DNA of 64,000 nt from Rubrivirga marina (GCF_002283365.1 NZ_MQWD01000001.1:4445179-4509178), one strand, 5' to 3'; numbered from the stretch's first letter, positions 33,866-43,260 are shown. The notes: generated by a model from the letters alone, not told the origin. Numbers and translations: made by a program.

Positions 33866-34540
33866 GTGCTCTCGCTCCTCGTCATCCTCGCCGCCAGCTA
33901 CCTCCTCGGCGCCGTCCCGTTCAGCCTCGTCGTCGGGCGGATGATGGGCGTCGACCTCCGGAGGCACGGGAGCGGCAACGCGGGGGCCACGAACGCGCTC
34001 CGCGTGCTCGGCAAGGGGCCGGGCCTCCTCGTGTTCCTGCTCGACTTCGGGAAGGGGCTGGCGGCGGTCGCCCTCCTGTCGCAGATCCGTGTCGGCGGCG
34101 AGTCGCTCGTCGGGCTGCTCGGCTCGCGGCCGGAGCTCGCGGCGGCGTGGGCGGCGACGCTCGCGGGGACGGCGGCCATGGTCGGCCACGTGGTCACGGT
34201 CTGGGGCCGCCTGTTCTTCGGGTCGTGGAAGGGCGGGAAGGGCGTGGCGACCGGCGCCGGAATGCTGACCGGGCTGGCCCCGCTCCCGGTCGGGCTCGCG
34301 CTCCTCGTGTTCGTCGGCGTCCTCGCGGCGACGCGCTACGTCTCGCTCGGCTCGATCCTCGCCGCGCTGTCGCTCCCGCTGTCGCTCCTCGCGCTCCACT
34401 TCGGGTTCGGGTGGGAGAGCCCGCCGCCGGTCTGGATTTTCGCGACGGTCGTCCCGGCGTTCATCCTGTGGACGCACCGGGCCAACGTCCGCCGGCTCCT
34501 CGACGGGACCGAGTCGCGCATCGGCTCGAAGGCCGGCTGA
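33866..34540 (+). CDS. plsY: Glycerol-3-phosphate acyltransferase PlsY
   Basis: The 224-residue membrane protein transfers the acyl group of acyl-phosphate to glycerol-3-phosphate. It holds LLGAVPFSLVVGR (helix 1), the motif RRHGSGNAGATNALRVLG (G-S-G-N-x-G-A-T-N), LDFGKG, and GHVVTVWGRLFFGSWKGGKGVATGAG (the K-G-G-K-G-V-A-T motif), all diagnostic of PlsY. Upstream open frame to 33689 codes for unlike residues; GTG 33866 follows a promoter-like box and gives the normal N-terminus. It stands alone. Confidence 0.95.
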   Translation: MLSLLVILAASYLLGAVPFSLVVGRMMGVDLRRHGSGNAGATNALRVLGKGPGLLVFLLDFGKGLAAVALLSQIRVGGESLVGLLGSRPELAAAWAATLAGTAAMVGHVVTVWGRLFFGSWKGGKGVATGAGMLTGLAPLPVGLALLVFVGVLAATRYVSLGSILAALSLPLSLLALHFGFGWESPPPVWIFATVVPAFILWTHRANVRRLLDGTESRIGSKAG

Positions 34541-34724
34541 CCCCGCTCCCCGGACGGCGTCGCGCCGGTCCGGCTGGGCGCCGAGGCGGGAAGAGGGTAA
34601 AAAATGAGGCGCGTCAAGCGGCGCGGAAACAACGGCCTCGATCCCGAGGGGGATTCGCCCTCTCATCCGCGGCACACGAAACCGAGGTGGCCCGGGTTCG
34701 AGAGGGCCCATTCACCCCGTGCTC

Positions 34725-35423
34725 ATGCGCCTCTCGTTCGTCGCCCTCGCCGCCCTCCTCCTCGCCCCGCTCGCCTCGGCCCAGTCGCAGTACGCCGACG
34801 GGGAGGGAACCTACCTCTCCCTCGGCCACCTCAAACTCTGGGGCGGGAACGGCGGCCTCTCCGGCGTCGAGTTCGGCGGCGAGATCGGCCGGCGGTTGGG
34901 GGACGGCGTCGACGTCGGCTTGATCGGGTCGTACGGAACGTACGGCCTCCGCAGCGACGAGTACGGCACGACGGGCTGGAGCGCCGGGGTCACGGCCGGG
35001 CTCACGCGCCCCGCCCCGCTCGGGACCGTCGCCCGCCTCCAGGGCCTCGTGGCGTACGGCAGCGTCGACGGGACCTACCCGGAGGCGGACGCGCCCGACC
35101 TGCGGTTCGACCGCTCGTCTCTCACGGGCGACGTCTCGGCCACGCTCGGCAAGGAGATCCCCATCATCGGGTCAGTCCGGCTCCAGCCCGCGGTCGGCCT
35201 CTACGGCCGCGCCGTCGGGACGGTGGACATCGGCGCGGACGACTCGTTCGAGCAGCGGCCGGGACCGCGTCTCGACGCAGGGCTCCAGTTCGAGCTCCCG
35301 GTTCGGTTCCGCCTGTTTGGCACCGACGCGGCCCTCGTGACGGGCATCCGTCGATCGCTGGTCCCGGGCGAGGTGTCTGCGCGCTCCGCCATCCCGATGG
35401 TCGGGCTCCGCATCAACTTCTGA
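34725..35423 (+). CDS. Small outer-membrane beta-barrel protein
   Basis: The 232-residue protein has a signal peptide (MRLSFVALAALLLAPLASAQ) and then alternating amphipathic strands (VEFGGEIGRRLGDGVDVGLIGSY, GWSAGVTAGLTRPA, RLQPAVGLYGRAVG) ending MVGLRINF with the terminal Phe needed for barrel insertion. The specific family is unknown. The 184 bases before it hold a half-copy of the palindromic repeat (34577-34590) and an AT-rich GTAAAAAATGAGG patch. A second barrel protein follows, so the two may be functionally related, though separate promoters are likely with a 143-base gap. Confidence 0.8.
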   Translation: MRLSFVALAALLLAPLASAQSQYADGEGTYLSLGHLKLWGGNGGLSGVEFGGEIGRRLGDGVDVGLIGSYGTYGLRSDEYGTTGWSAGVTAGLTRPAPLGTVARLQGLVAYGSVDGTYPEADAPDLRFDRSSLTGDVSATLGKEIPIIGSVRLQPAVGLYGRAVGTVDIGADDSFEQRPGPRLDAGLQFELPVRFRLFGTDAALVTGIRRSLVPGEVSARSAIPMVGLRINF

Positions 35424-35566
35424 TAACGGATATATGGAGAGGTCCACCGGAGAGAAGAGGCATAAAAAGGTGCCTAGCGAGGGGGCCAGTTTGCCGGTAC
35501 CCTCCGGCTCCTCATCCGCCCGGACTGTATCGACGCATCGCTACGCCCTTCCTTTCCCGCGTACTG

Positions 35567-36343
35567 ATGCGTTCCGATCTCCGGGCTTTCGTGGTCCTCT
35601 CCGCCCTGCTGGCCGCGTCCGCCAGCGCCCAGCCCGCCGACGCCGACCGCCTTGGGCTTTACGCCGTCGTCGGCTCGGCCGCGCCCGCCCAGTCCCTCTT
35701 CCGCGGGCCTGCCGACCCGGTCCTCACGCTCGGCTACCGCGTCTCCGACGCCGTCCACGTCCAACTCGGCGCGCGGCTCGACACGGACCGGGTGCAGATC
35801 GGCGGCGACTTGCCCGGGATACGCCGTGAAGTCCCGGACCCCATCGACGCGGACGTCGAGAGCCGGACGCGGGCGCTGGCCGGCTCGGCCGGCGTGACGA
35901 TGCCGCTCGGGCGTGCCGAGGTCCGCACGCAGGTGAGCCTGGGGGTCGACGTGCTCGACCGGACGGTGACGTCGTACACGTACGGGGCAGGGCCGGACGC
36001 ACCGGTCGGCGTGCCGAAGACCACGGAGACCGCCGAGGCCTCGTCCACGTACCTGCACGCCGGAGTCAGCAGCCTCGTCACGCTTCCGATCCAGAGGAAG
36101 GGCGGTCGGCTCGCGCTTGGCGTCGGGCTCGCCGTCCTCATGACCGAGCGGATGCGCGGCACGATCGGCACGCCGCCGGCCTCCGGGATGGCCTTCCTCT
36201 CCGTCCCCGCGAGCCTCGAGGCGGGCCCGGTCCGCCTGACGGTCGACGCGCGAGCCGGGATCGCCCGTCGGCTGGAGGAGGGAGACGCGCTCTCCGAACG
36301 GTGGTCGCCGGTGACCGCGATCAGCGCGCGCGTCGAGATCTGA
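35567..36343 (+). CDS. Second small outer-membrane beta-barrel protein
   Basis: The 258-residue protein has a signal peptide (LRAFVVLSALLAASASAQ) and long alternating strands (VLTLGYRVSDAVHVQLGARL, AEVRTQVSLGVDVLDRTVTS, GRLALGVGLAVLM, VRLTVDARAGIARRLE). The last residues ISARVEI lack a terminal aromatic, so insertion in the outer membrane is less certain than for its neighbour. No family is recognised. The gap before it contains TATATGG and TAAAAAGG AT-rich runs that may hold its promoter. Confidence 0.75.
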   Translation: MRSDLRAFVVLSALLAASASAQPADADRLGLYAVVGSAAPAQSLFRGPADPVLTLGYRVSDAVHVQLGARLDTDRVQIGGDLPGIRREVPDPIDADVESRTRALAGSAGVTMPLGRAEVRTQVSLGVDVLDRTVTSYTYGAGPDAPVGVPKTTETAEASSTYLHAGVSSLVTLPIQRKGGRLALGVGLAVLMTERMRGTIGTPPASGMAFLSVPASLEAGPVRLTVDARAGIARRLEEGDALSERWSPVTAISARVEI

Positions 36344-36351
36344 GCCATCCC

Positions 36352-36375
36352 CCCCGCCTCGGCGCCGAGGCGGGG
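36352..36375. repeat. CCGCCTCG-type palindrome, copy 5 (perfect 24 bp)
   Basis: Arms CCCCGCCTCG and CGAGGCGGGG flank GCGC; the centre is itself self-complementary, so all 24 bases form a perfect palindrome. It begins eight bases after the barrel gene stop and ends ten bases before the stop of the convergent GDSL gene. Confidence 0.88.
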
Positions 36376-36385
36376 ACCCTCGGGT

Positions 36386-37132
36386 CTAGCTCGCGGCCTG
36401 GCTGGCAATCGGGACGACCGTCTCGGCGACCGTCTCGGCAATGATCCGTTGGCCCTCGGGCGTCGGGTGGACGCCGTCGGCCTGGTTGAGCCGGGCGACG
36501 CCGGCCACGCCGTCGAGCAGGAATGGGATGAAGGCCGCGTCGTGGGCCTCGGCAACGGCCGGGAAGACGGCGCGGAACCGCTCGGTGTAGTCCTCGCCGT
36601 AGTTCGGGAGGGCCTCCATGCCGGCCACGACGAGGCGGGCGCCCGGCGCGGCCTTCTCGACGGCGTCGAGGATCGCGTCGAGATTTTCGCGCGTGGCGGC
36701 CGGGTCGACGCCGCGGAGTCCGTCGTTGGCTCCGAGGGCGAGGACGAACACGTCGGGCGTGGTCTGGCGGAGGGCCCACGCGATCCGCCCGCGACCGCCC
36801 GCTGAGGTCTCGCCGCTTACGCCCGCATTGACGACGCGGACCGGTACGCCCGCCTCCTCCAACCGCGCGCCCACGAGCGCGGGGTAGGCGAGGTCGGGAC
36901 TGGCGAGGCCGTAGCCGGCCGTGAGGCTGTCGCCGAAGAACAGGATCGTGACGGCCTCCTCGTCCGCGTCGTCGGCCGCCTCCGCGAACGGCGTGTCGGG
37001 CGTCGAGGGCGACTCGGGCGTGGCGGTCGAGAACGGCTCGACCGACTCCGGCCGCTCCGGGCCCGGGTCGGGCTCGACCTCCTGGCAGCCGGTGAACAAA
37101 ACGAGAGCGGAGAGCATCAAGACGGTGCGCAT
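36386..37132 (-). CDS. SGNH/GDSL esterase lipoprotein, TesA-like
   Basis: The 248-residue protein starts MRTVLMLSALVLFTGC, a lipoprotein signal, then a Pro/Glu-rich linker to about residue 60. The catalytic blocks are LFFGDSLTAGYG (nucleophile Ser), NAGVSGET, LALGANDGLRG and DGVHPTPEG (Asp and His), so it is a complete SGNH hydrolase close to arylesterase/TesA. It is divergent from an ABC ATPase and a permease. In E. coli tesA is divergent from ybbA-ybbP in the same way, which supports the assignment. It should act in the periplasm on esters or lysophospholipids. Confidence 0.9.
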   Translation of the reverse strand: MRTVLMLSALVLFTGCQEVEPDPGPERPESVEPFSTATPESPSTPDTPFAEAADDADEEAVTILFFGDSLTAGYGLASPDLAYPALVGARLEEAGVPVRVVNAGVSGETSAGGRGRIAWALRQTTPDVFVLALGANDGLRGVDPAATRENLDAILDAVEKAAPGARLVVAGMEALPNYGEDYTERFRAVFPAVAEAHDAAFIPFLLDGVAGVARLNQADGVHPTPEGQRIIAETVAETVVPIASQAAS

Positions 37133-37275
37133 GGCGTCGGTCGCATTTTCCAGAGACACCGGGTCCGGCGGAGGGCGGTTCCTGACCCGGCCGCTCTTGG
37201 TGAACCCTTCCGCGGGCTCCCCGTACGGGCGGCGCCGGATCGTCCGTTGGACCAACCAATCAGCCCCCTCCGCCC

Positions 37276-38028
<753 letters not shown>

Positions 38029-38050
38029 GCACCATCGGCGTTTGCTCCTT

Positions 38051-38157
38051 GTCATCCTGAGGAGCAAAGCGACGAAGGATCTCACTCGAGCCGCCCCGGC
38101 ACATCGATGGGAGAACCGATCGAGTCCGACGAGATCCTTCGCTCCGCTCAGGATGAC
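38051..38157. repeat. GTCATCCTGAG...GGATCTC inverted repeat element
   Basis: The left arm GTCATCCTGAGGAGCAAAGC continues through GACGAAGGATCTC (38051-38083); the right arm GAGATCCTTCGCTCCGCTCA continues through GGATGAC (38131-38157). They are near-perfect reverse complements with a six-base difference in the middle, separated by 47 bases. The GTCATCCTGAG/GAAGGATCTC unit is a widespread interspersed repeat that I recall from many unrelated genomes. It sits between the ATPase and permease genes. Confidence 0.8.
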
Positions 38158-38221
38158 ACGGGTTTGAGGCCGGCGACCACACGTCCTCTCAGCCCCTCCC
38201 ACACTCCTCCTCTCCAGCCCG

Positions 38222-40780
38222 ATGGCCCTCTCCCCCGTCCGATTCGCCTGGCAGGACAGCCGCGGGATGCGGCGGCGGCTCGTGCTGTACGTCTCGGCGA
38301 TGGCCCTCGGCGTGGCCGCCCTCGTCGCGATCCGGTCGTTCGGGATCAACCTCGAGCGGGCGGTCGAGGAGCAGTCCCGCGAGGTGTTCGGGTCGGACCT
38401 GGAGGTCCGGCGCGGGGCGGCGTTCTCGGATACGACGGAGGCGCTCATCGACTCGATCCGGACGGAGACCGAGGCGGCCGTGGTCCGCGAGGTCTCGTTC
38501 CCGTCGATGGCCCGCTTCCCGCAGTCGGCGGGGGGCGAGGGGCGGACGCGACTCGTCCAGATCCGCGCGCTCGACGGGCCGTACCCGCTCTACGGCCGCG
38601 TCGAGACGACGCCCGCCGACGCCGGCCGCCTCATCGGCCGCGACACGACGGGCGCGCTCGTCGACGGCACGCTCCTGCTCCAGATGGAGGCCGCCGTCGG
38701 CGACTCGGTCGCGGTCGGAGACCGGAGCTACCCCATCGTCGGGCAGGTCGACGGCGTGCCGGGGCAGACCGACATCGCCGGGCTCGTCGGGCCGCGCGTC
38801 TACCTCCCGCTGGCGAACGTTGACTCGACGCTCCTCGGCTTCGGCAGCCGCGTGCGGTACTCGACGGCGTTCCGCTTCGAGGACGAGGCCGCCGGCCTCG
38901 ACGCCGCGCTGCCCCGCCTCGACGCCGCCGACGTGCGGTACGAGACGGCCGGCGAGGAGCAGGAGGAGGTGTCGGAAGCGTCGGGCTACCTCACGCGGTT
39001 CCTGTCGCTCGTGGGCTTCGTGGCGCTGCTGCTGGGCGGGATCGGCGTGGCGTCGTCGGTGAGCGTCTACGTGAGTGAGAAGGCCGAGACCGTCGCGACG
39101 CTCCGGTGCCTCGGCGTGTCGTCGCGCCGCGTGCTGGCGGCCTACGCGCTGCAGGCGCTGGCCCTCGGGTTCGTCGGCGCCGCGCTCGGCGCCCTCCTCG
39201 GGATCGGCGTGCAGCGGCTGCTGCCGGAGGTGTTCGCGAGCTTCCTGCCGGTCGACGTCGACAACGCGATCGCGCTGCGCGCCATCTTGGAAGGGATCGG
39301 CGTGGGGCTGGGGACCGCGCTCCTGTTCGCGCTCTTGCCGCTCGTCGGCGTCCGCCGCGTGCCGCCGTTGCGGGCGCTCCGCGAGGACGCCCGGGCGAGC
39401 GGGTTCGACCCGCTCCGGTGGCTCCTCGGCGCGCTCCTCGTGGCCGCCGTTGGCGGGTTCGCGTACCTCCAGACACAGAGCTGGGTCGGCGCGGCGGCGT
39501 TCGTCGGGGGGACGGCCGCCGTGTTCGCCCTCCTCGCGCTCGCGGCCACGCTCGTCCGGGCCGTCGTCCGCCGCGTCGTCCGCCCCGGCCTGCCGTGGGC
39601 GTGGCGGCAGGGGTTGTCGAACCTCCACGCGCCGGGCAACCAGACGCTCGTCCTCCTCTTGACGATGGGCCTCGGTGTCTTCCTCGTCCTCGCGCTCGGC
39701 CTCGTCCAGCGGTCGATCCTCGAACAGGTCGCGCTCCCGTCCCAGGAGGCCGGCGCGCCCGACGTGGTGCTGTTCGACGTGCAGCCGACGCAGGTCGACA
39801 GCCTCCGTGGGATCGTCGAGTCACAGGGCCTGCCGGTCGTCGACGAGGTCCCGCTCGTGTCGATGCGGATCGCCGCGCTCAACGGCGTGGCGGTCGACAC
39901 CCTCAGCGAACGGGCCGACAGCTCGTTCGCGGGGACGGACGGCGGGCCGGAGCGGTGGGCGCTCCGCCGCGAGTACCGCTCGACCTACCGGTCCGAGACC
40001 GTCGACTCGGAGACCGTCGTCGCCGGCACCTTCGTGGGGACCGCCGGGGCGGACGACGCCGTGGTCCCGGTTTCGCTGGAGTCCGAGCTCGCGCTCGACC
40101 TCGCCGTCGGCGTCGGCGACCGGATCACGTGGGACGTGAGCGGGGCCGAGATCGAGACCGAGATCACGAGCCTCCGCGAGGTCGACTGGGCGCGCGTCTC
40201 GCCCAACTTTTTCGCCGTCTTCCCGGCCGGCCCGCTCGACGAGGCGCCGCAGACGTCGATCCTCCTCGTCCGCGCCGGCTCGCCGGAGGCCTCAGCGCGG
40301 CTCCAGTCGGCGGCGGTCGAGGCGTTCCCGAACGTGTCGGCCGTCGACGTCCGCCTCGTGCTGGCGCTCATCGACCGCGTGTTGGGGCGCGTCGCGTTCG
40401 TCCTCCGGTTCATGGCCCTGTTCGCCGTGGCGACCGGCCTGGTGGTGCTGGCGGGCGCCGTCCGCGTGGCGCTCGCGCAGCGGACGCGCGAGGCCGTCGT
40501 GCTACGGACGCTCGGCGCCAGCCGCGCGCAGGTCCGGCGGATCCTGGTGGCCGAGTACGCCCTCCTCGGCGTCCTCGCCGCGCTGACGGGCGGCCTGCTC
40601 GCCGTCGCCGGGGCGTGGGGGCTGGCCCGCTTCGCGTTCCAGATCCCGTTCGCGCCCGACGTAACGTGGCTCTTGTGGGCGTTGCTGGTAGTCCCGCTCC
40701 AGACGGTCGCCGTCGGTCTCGCGGGCAGCCGCGGTGCGCTCCGCCAGCCGCCGCTGGCGGTGCTGAGAGCGGAGGGCTAA
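38222..40780 (+). CDS. FtsX-like ABC permease, YbbP-like
   Basis: The 852-residue protein begins FAWQDSRGMRRRLVLYVSAMALGVAALVAI, the first helix of YbbP-type permeases, followed by a long periplasmic part (about 55-250) and the first FtsX block of three helices (about 255-390; VGFVALLLGGIGVASSVSVY). Four helices then occur in the middle region and a second FtsX block ends the protein (RFMALFAVATGLVVLAGAVRV, AEYALLGVLAALTGGLLAVAG). Two FtsX blocks and about ten helices fit YbbP, partner of YbbA. The pair and the divergent GDSL lipoprotein probably form one envelope lipid or lipoprotein handling unit. Confidence 0.92.
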   Translation: MALSPVRFAWQDSRGMRRRLVLYVSAMALGVAALVAIRSFGINLERAVEEQSREVFGSDLEVRRGAAFSDTTEALIDSIRTETEAAVVREVSFPSMARFPQSAGGEGRTRLVQIRALDGPYPLYGRVETTPADAGRLIGRDTTGALVDGTLLLQMEAAVGDSVAVGDRSYPIVGQVDGVPGQTDIAGLVGPRVYLPLANVDSTLLGFGSRVRYSTAFRFEDEAAGLDAALPRLDAADVRYETAGEEQEEVSEASGYLTRFLSLVGFVALLLGGIGVASSVSVYVSEKAETVATLRCLGVSSRRVLAAYALQALALGFVGAALGALLGIGVQRLLPEVFASFLPVDVDNAIALRAILEGIGVGLGTALLFALLPLVGVRRVPPLRALREDARASGFDPLRWLLGALLVAAVGGFAYLQTQSWVGAAAFVGGTAAVFALLALAATLVRAVVRRVVRPGLPWAWRQGLSNLHAPGNQTLVLLLTMGLGVFLVLALGLVQRSILEQVALPSQEAGAPDVVLFDVQPTQVDSLRGIVESQGLPVVDEVPLVSMRIAALNGVAVDTLSERADSSFAGTDGGPERWALRREYRSTYRSETVDSETVVAGTFVGTAGADDAVVPVSLESELALDLAVGVGDRITWDVSGAEIETEITSLREVDWARVSPNFFAVFPAGPLDEAPQTSILLVRAGSPEASARLQSAAVEAFPNVSAVDVRLVLALIDRVLGRVAFVLRFMALFAVATGLVVLAGAVRVALAQRTREAVVLRTLGASRAQVRRILVAEYALLGVLAALTGGLLAVAGAWGLARFAFQIPFAPDVTWLLWALLVVPLQTVAVGLAGSRGALRQPPLAVLRAEG

Positions 40781-40865
40781 GCACGGGAGGCTTTCGTGCC
40801 CCTACCCGGTGGCGACGTTTCAGGGCTCGGGGACATGTTGGGGGCCGCCTTCCCCCTCGCGCCCG

Positions 40866-41117
40866 ATGCCGCGAGTGTACCAAGACGACGTCGCCCGCCT
40901 CCTCCGCCGACGCGGATGGGCCAAAGGAGCGGCGGGCAACGACGGTCGGTTCATCGAGTGTCTCAAGTACCTCGGCGTGACGCGGCGCGACGGGACGACG
41001 AATACGGACCTCGTCCGCAACGGCCAGGAGGTCGGCGGCGCGCTCGCCAGCCTGGGGCGCGGGGAGATCAAGGCCGAGGCGACCGACCTGATCCGCACCT
41101 TGCGGCTCCCGGACTGA
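40866..41117 (+). CDS. Small basic protein of unknown function
   Basis: The 83-residue protein starts MPRVYQDDVARLLRRRGWA and continues NDGRFIECLKYLGVTRRDGTTNTDLVRNGQEV, a compact helical, basic sequence. Codon choice is like the neighbours. No family is recognised; the length and charge would allow nucleic-acid binding, which is a guess. A copy of the palindromic repeat begins on the base after the stop, and asnB is convergent. Confidence 0.65.
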   Translation: MPRVYQDDVARLLRRRGWAKGAAGNDGRFIECLKYLGVTRRDGTTNTDLVRNGQEVGGALASLGRGEIKAEATDLIRTLRLPD

Positions 41118-41153
41118 CCCGCCTCGGTCCCTCCGTCGAGACACCGAGGCGGG
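41118..41153. repeat. CCGCCTCG-type palindrome, copy 6
   Basis: Arms CCCGCCTCGGT and ACCGAGGCGGG form an 11-bp stem around a 14-base loop. It begins on the base after the small gene's stop and ends ten bases before the asnB stop, between convergent genes. Confidence 0.85.
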
Positions 41154-41163
41154 CGGGGTCGGC

Positions 41164-42828
41164 TCAATAGGCCTCGACGTGGACGCCCGCGACGGCCCGA
41201 CCGCTCGGGTCGGCGGACGACTCGAAGGACGCGTCCCAGGCGAGGGCCTCCGGCGTCGAGCACGCGACGGACTTGCCGCTGGGGACGGTCCGCGCGCAGG
41301 CGTCGTGGGGGTAGTGCTCCTCGAAGATCGTCCGGTAGAGGTAGCCCTCCTTCGTGTCCGGCGTGTGGATCGGGAAGCGGAACGCGGCGCTCGCCATCTG
41401 CTCGTCGCTCACCTCGCGCTCGGCCCAGTCCTTCAGCGAGTCGATCCACGAGTAGCCGACGCCGTCGGAGAACTGCTCCTTCTGGCGCCACGCGACGGAC
41501 GCCGGGAGCATGTCCTCGAACGCCTCGCGGAGGATGTGTTTTTCCATTTTGCCCTCGCTCGGGCGCTTCGCCTCGGGGTTCAGGCGCATGGCGACGTCCA
41601 TGAACCGCTGGTCCAAAAACGGGACGCGCGCCTCGACGCCCCACGCGGCCATCGCCTTGTTCGCGCGGAGGCAATCGAACAGGTGGAGCCGGTCGAGCTT
41701 GCGGACGGTCTCCTCGTGGAACTGCTGGGCGTCGGGCGCCTTGTGGAAGTAGAGGTAGCCGCCGAAGATCTCGTCGGCCCCCTCGCCCGAGAGCACCATC
41801 TTGATGCCCATGGCCTTGATCCGCCGCGCCATGAGGTACATCGGCGTCGCCGCGCGGATCGTCGTGACGTCGTAGGTCTCGAGGTGACGGATCACGGAGG
41901 GCACGGCGTCGATCCCCTCCTCGACCGTGAAGTGGAGCGTGTGGTGCTCCGTCCCGATGTACGCGGCGACCTCCTGGGCGGCCTTGAGGTCCGGGCTGCC
42001 TTCGAGGCCGATGGCGAACGAGTGGAGGTGGGGCCACCACGCCTCCTGCTGGTCGTCGGCCTCGACGCGCTTGTGGGAGTACTTCTGCGCGAGCGCCGCC
42101 GTGATCGAGGAGTCCAGCCCGCCGGACAGGAGCACGCCGTACGGCACGTCGGTCATGAGCTGGCGCTTGACGGCCGCGTCGAGCGCCTCGCGGACGGCCT
42201 CGGGCGCGGCGCCGTTGTCCTTGACGGGCTCGTACTCCATCCAGTCCCGCGTGTAGTAGCGGACGGGCTCGCCGACTCTGCTGTCGAGGACGTGGCCCGG
42301 AGGGAACGTCTCGATCTGCTTGCAGACCGGCACGAGCGCCTTCATCTCGGACGCCACGTACAGCGTCCCGTGCTCGTCGCGACCGGTGTAGAGCGGCATC
42401 ACGCCCATCGGGTCGCGCGCGATGAGGTACCGGTCCTGCTCCGCGTCGTAGAGGACGAAGGCGAAGATGCCGACGAGCGTGTCGAGGAAATCGGCCCCGT
42501 GCTCCTGGTACAGGGCGAGGATGACCTCGCAGTCGGAGTCGGTCTGGAACTCGAAGGGCTCCGACAGCCCGGCCCGCAACTCGCGGTGGTTGTAGATCTC
42601 GCCGTTGACCGCGAGGGCGTGCGTGCCCGCCGGGTTGAGGAGCGGCTGCGCCCCGTGGATCACGTCGACGATGGCGAGCCGCTCATGCGCGAGCACGGCC
42701 TTGTCGGTGGCGTAGACGCCGGACCAGTCGGGGCCGCGGTGGCGCTGGAGGCCGCTCAGGCGGACGGCCGTCTGGCGCGCGGCGGCGGGGTCAGTGGCGA
42801 GGTCGAGGAGTCCGAGGATGGAGCACAT
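41164..42828 (-). CDS. asnB: Asparagine synthase (glutamine-hydrolysing) AsnB
   Basis: The 554-residue enzyme begins MCSILGLLDLA with Cys2 as the glutaminase nucleophile, followed by RHRGPDWSG, VNGEIYNH and the PPi-loop SGGLDSS at 235-241, then MVLSGEGADEIFGGYLYFHK and WGVEARVPFLD of the synthetase domain. It makes Asn from Asp, ATP and glutamine. Length equals E. coli AsnB. The start at 42828 is 33 bases after a hairpin with a U8 tract on the same strand, and a short Asn-rich reading frame lies before that. This arrangement suggests that the gene is controlled by attenuation in response to charged tRNA-Asn. Confidence 0.97.
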   Translation of the reverse strand: MCSILGLLDLATDPAAARQTAVRLSGLQRHRGPDWSGVYATDKAVLAHERLAIVDVIHGAQPLLNPAGTHALAVNGEIYNHRELRAGLSEPFEFQTDSDCEVILALYQEHGADFLDTLVGIFAFVLYDAEQDRYLIARDPMGVMPLYTGRDEHGTLYVASEMKALVPVCKQIETFPPGHVLDSRVGEPVRYYTRDWMEYEPVKDNGAAPEAVREALDAAVKRQLMTDVPYGVLLSGGLDSSITAALAQKYSHKRVEADDQQEAWWPHLHSFAIGLEGSPDLKAAQEVAAYIGTEHHTLHFTVEEGIDAVPSVIRHLETYDVTTIRAATPMYLMARRIKAMGIKMVLSGEGADEIFGGYLYFHKAPDAQQFHEETVRKLDRLHLFDCLRANKAMAAWGVEARVPFLDQRFMDVAMRLNPEAKRPSEGKMEKHILREAFEDMLPASVAWRQKEQFSDGVGYSWIDSLKDWAEREVSDEQMASAAFRFPIHTPDTKEGYLYRTIFEEHYPHDACARTVPSGKSVACSTPEALAWDASFESSADPSGRAVAGVHVEAY

Positions 42829-42860
42829 GGGTCCGGGGGTGGAGATCGGGCGGGGCGGGC

Positions 42861-42897
42861 AAAAAAAAGCGGCCCCTCCTGAAGTGGAGGGGCCGCT
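42861..42897 (-). terminator. Intrinsic terminator between the Asn-rich leader and asnB
   Basis: On the minus strand AGCGGCCCCTCC (42897-42886) pairs perfectly with GGAGGGGCCGCT (42879-42868) around the loop ACTTCA and runs into eight T (42868-42861). A 12-bp GC-rich stem with U8 is a strong Rho-independent terminator. I saw no other terminator with a comparable T tract in this window. It lies 32 bases upstream of the asnB ATG, so it would block asnB transcription when formed. Confidence 0.93.
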
Positions 42898-42920
42898 CGG
42901 GTCGGTGTGTGGGGTCTGCC

Positions 42921-43025
42921 TTAGACCAACGCACGCCGGCACTCGCGCCTCCTCCAGGAGACGGGATTGCGATTGGCGTTGTTGAGAATCCGGGTCAAGG
43001 CAGGGCGCCGGTCGGTTGCCTTCAC
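42921..43025 (-). CDS. Putative asparagine-rich leader peptide of asnB
   Basis: From GTG 43025 to TAA 42921 is a 34-codon frame whose residues 15-20 are NNANRN: codons AAC AAC GCC AAT CGC AAT. AAT is rare in this GC-rich DNA. The rest is Arg-rich (SWRRRECRR). An in-frame TGA lies upstream, so GTG 43025 or the TTG at codon 10 must be the start. Bases 42955-42945 (GGAGGAGGCGC) can pair at nine of eleven positions with the 5' arm of the terminator (42896-42886), giving an antiterminator. Stalling on uncharged tRNA-Asn would leave that segment free. Too short for family evidence; the logic of the layout carries the call. Confidence 0.72.
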   Translation of the reverse strand: MKATDRRPALTRILNNANRNPVSWRRRECRRALV

Positions 43026-43145
43026 GATATCGCCAGAATCGGCGACGGGTCAAGGGGCGACGGGCTTTTCCCCTGGAGCCGTTGTCCCCCACCAGTTGGC
43101 CGGGGCGGCCACTCGGCCCATGTGCCCAGTCCGAGACGGGGAAGC

Positions 43146-43160
43146 GACGTTTCGAACGTC
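43146..43160. promoter_or_regulatory. Operator-like palindrome GACGTT-TCG-AACGTC
   Basis: Six-base arms GACGTT and AACGTC flank TCG in a locally AT-richer patch, about 120 bases upstream of the asnB leader. The size and symmetry suit a dimeric repressor site. No regulator is known. Confidence 0.35.
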
Positions 43161-43260
43161 CGATTGTGAATCCGACGGCTTCGTGACACGAATCCCACAT
43201 CTTCCCGTAGGATAGGGCAAGGGAAGCCGCCGCACGACGTCCATCTGCGCAGCGGCACCT

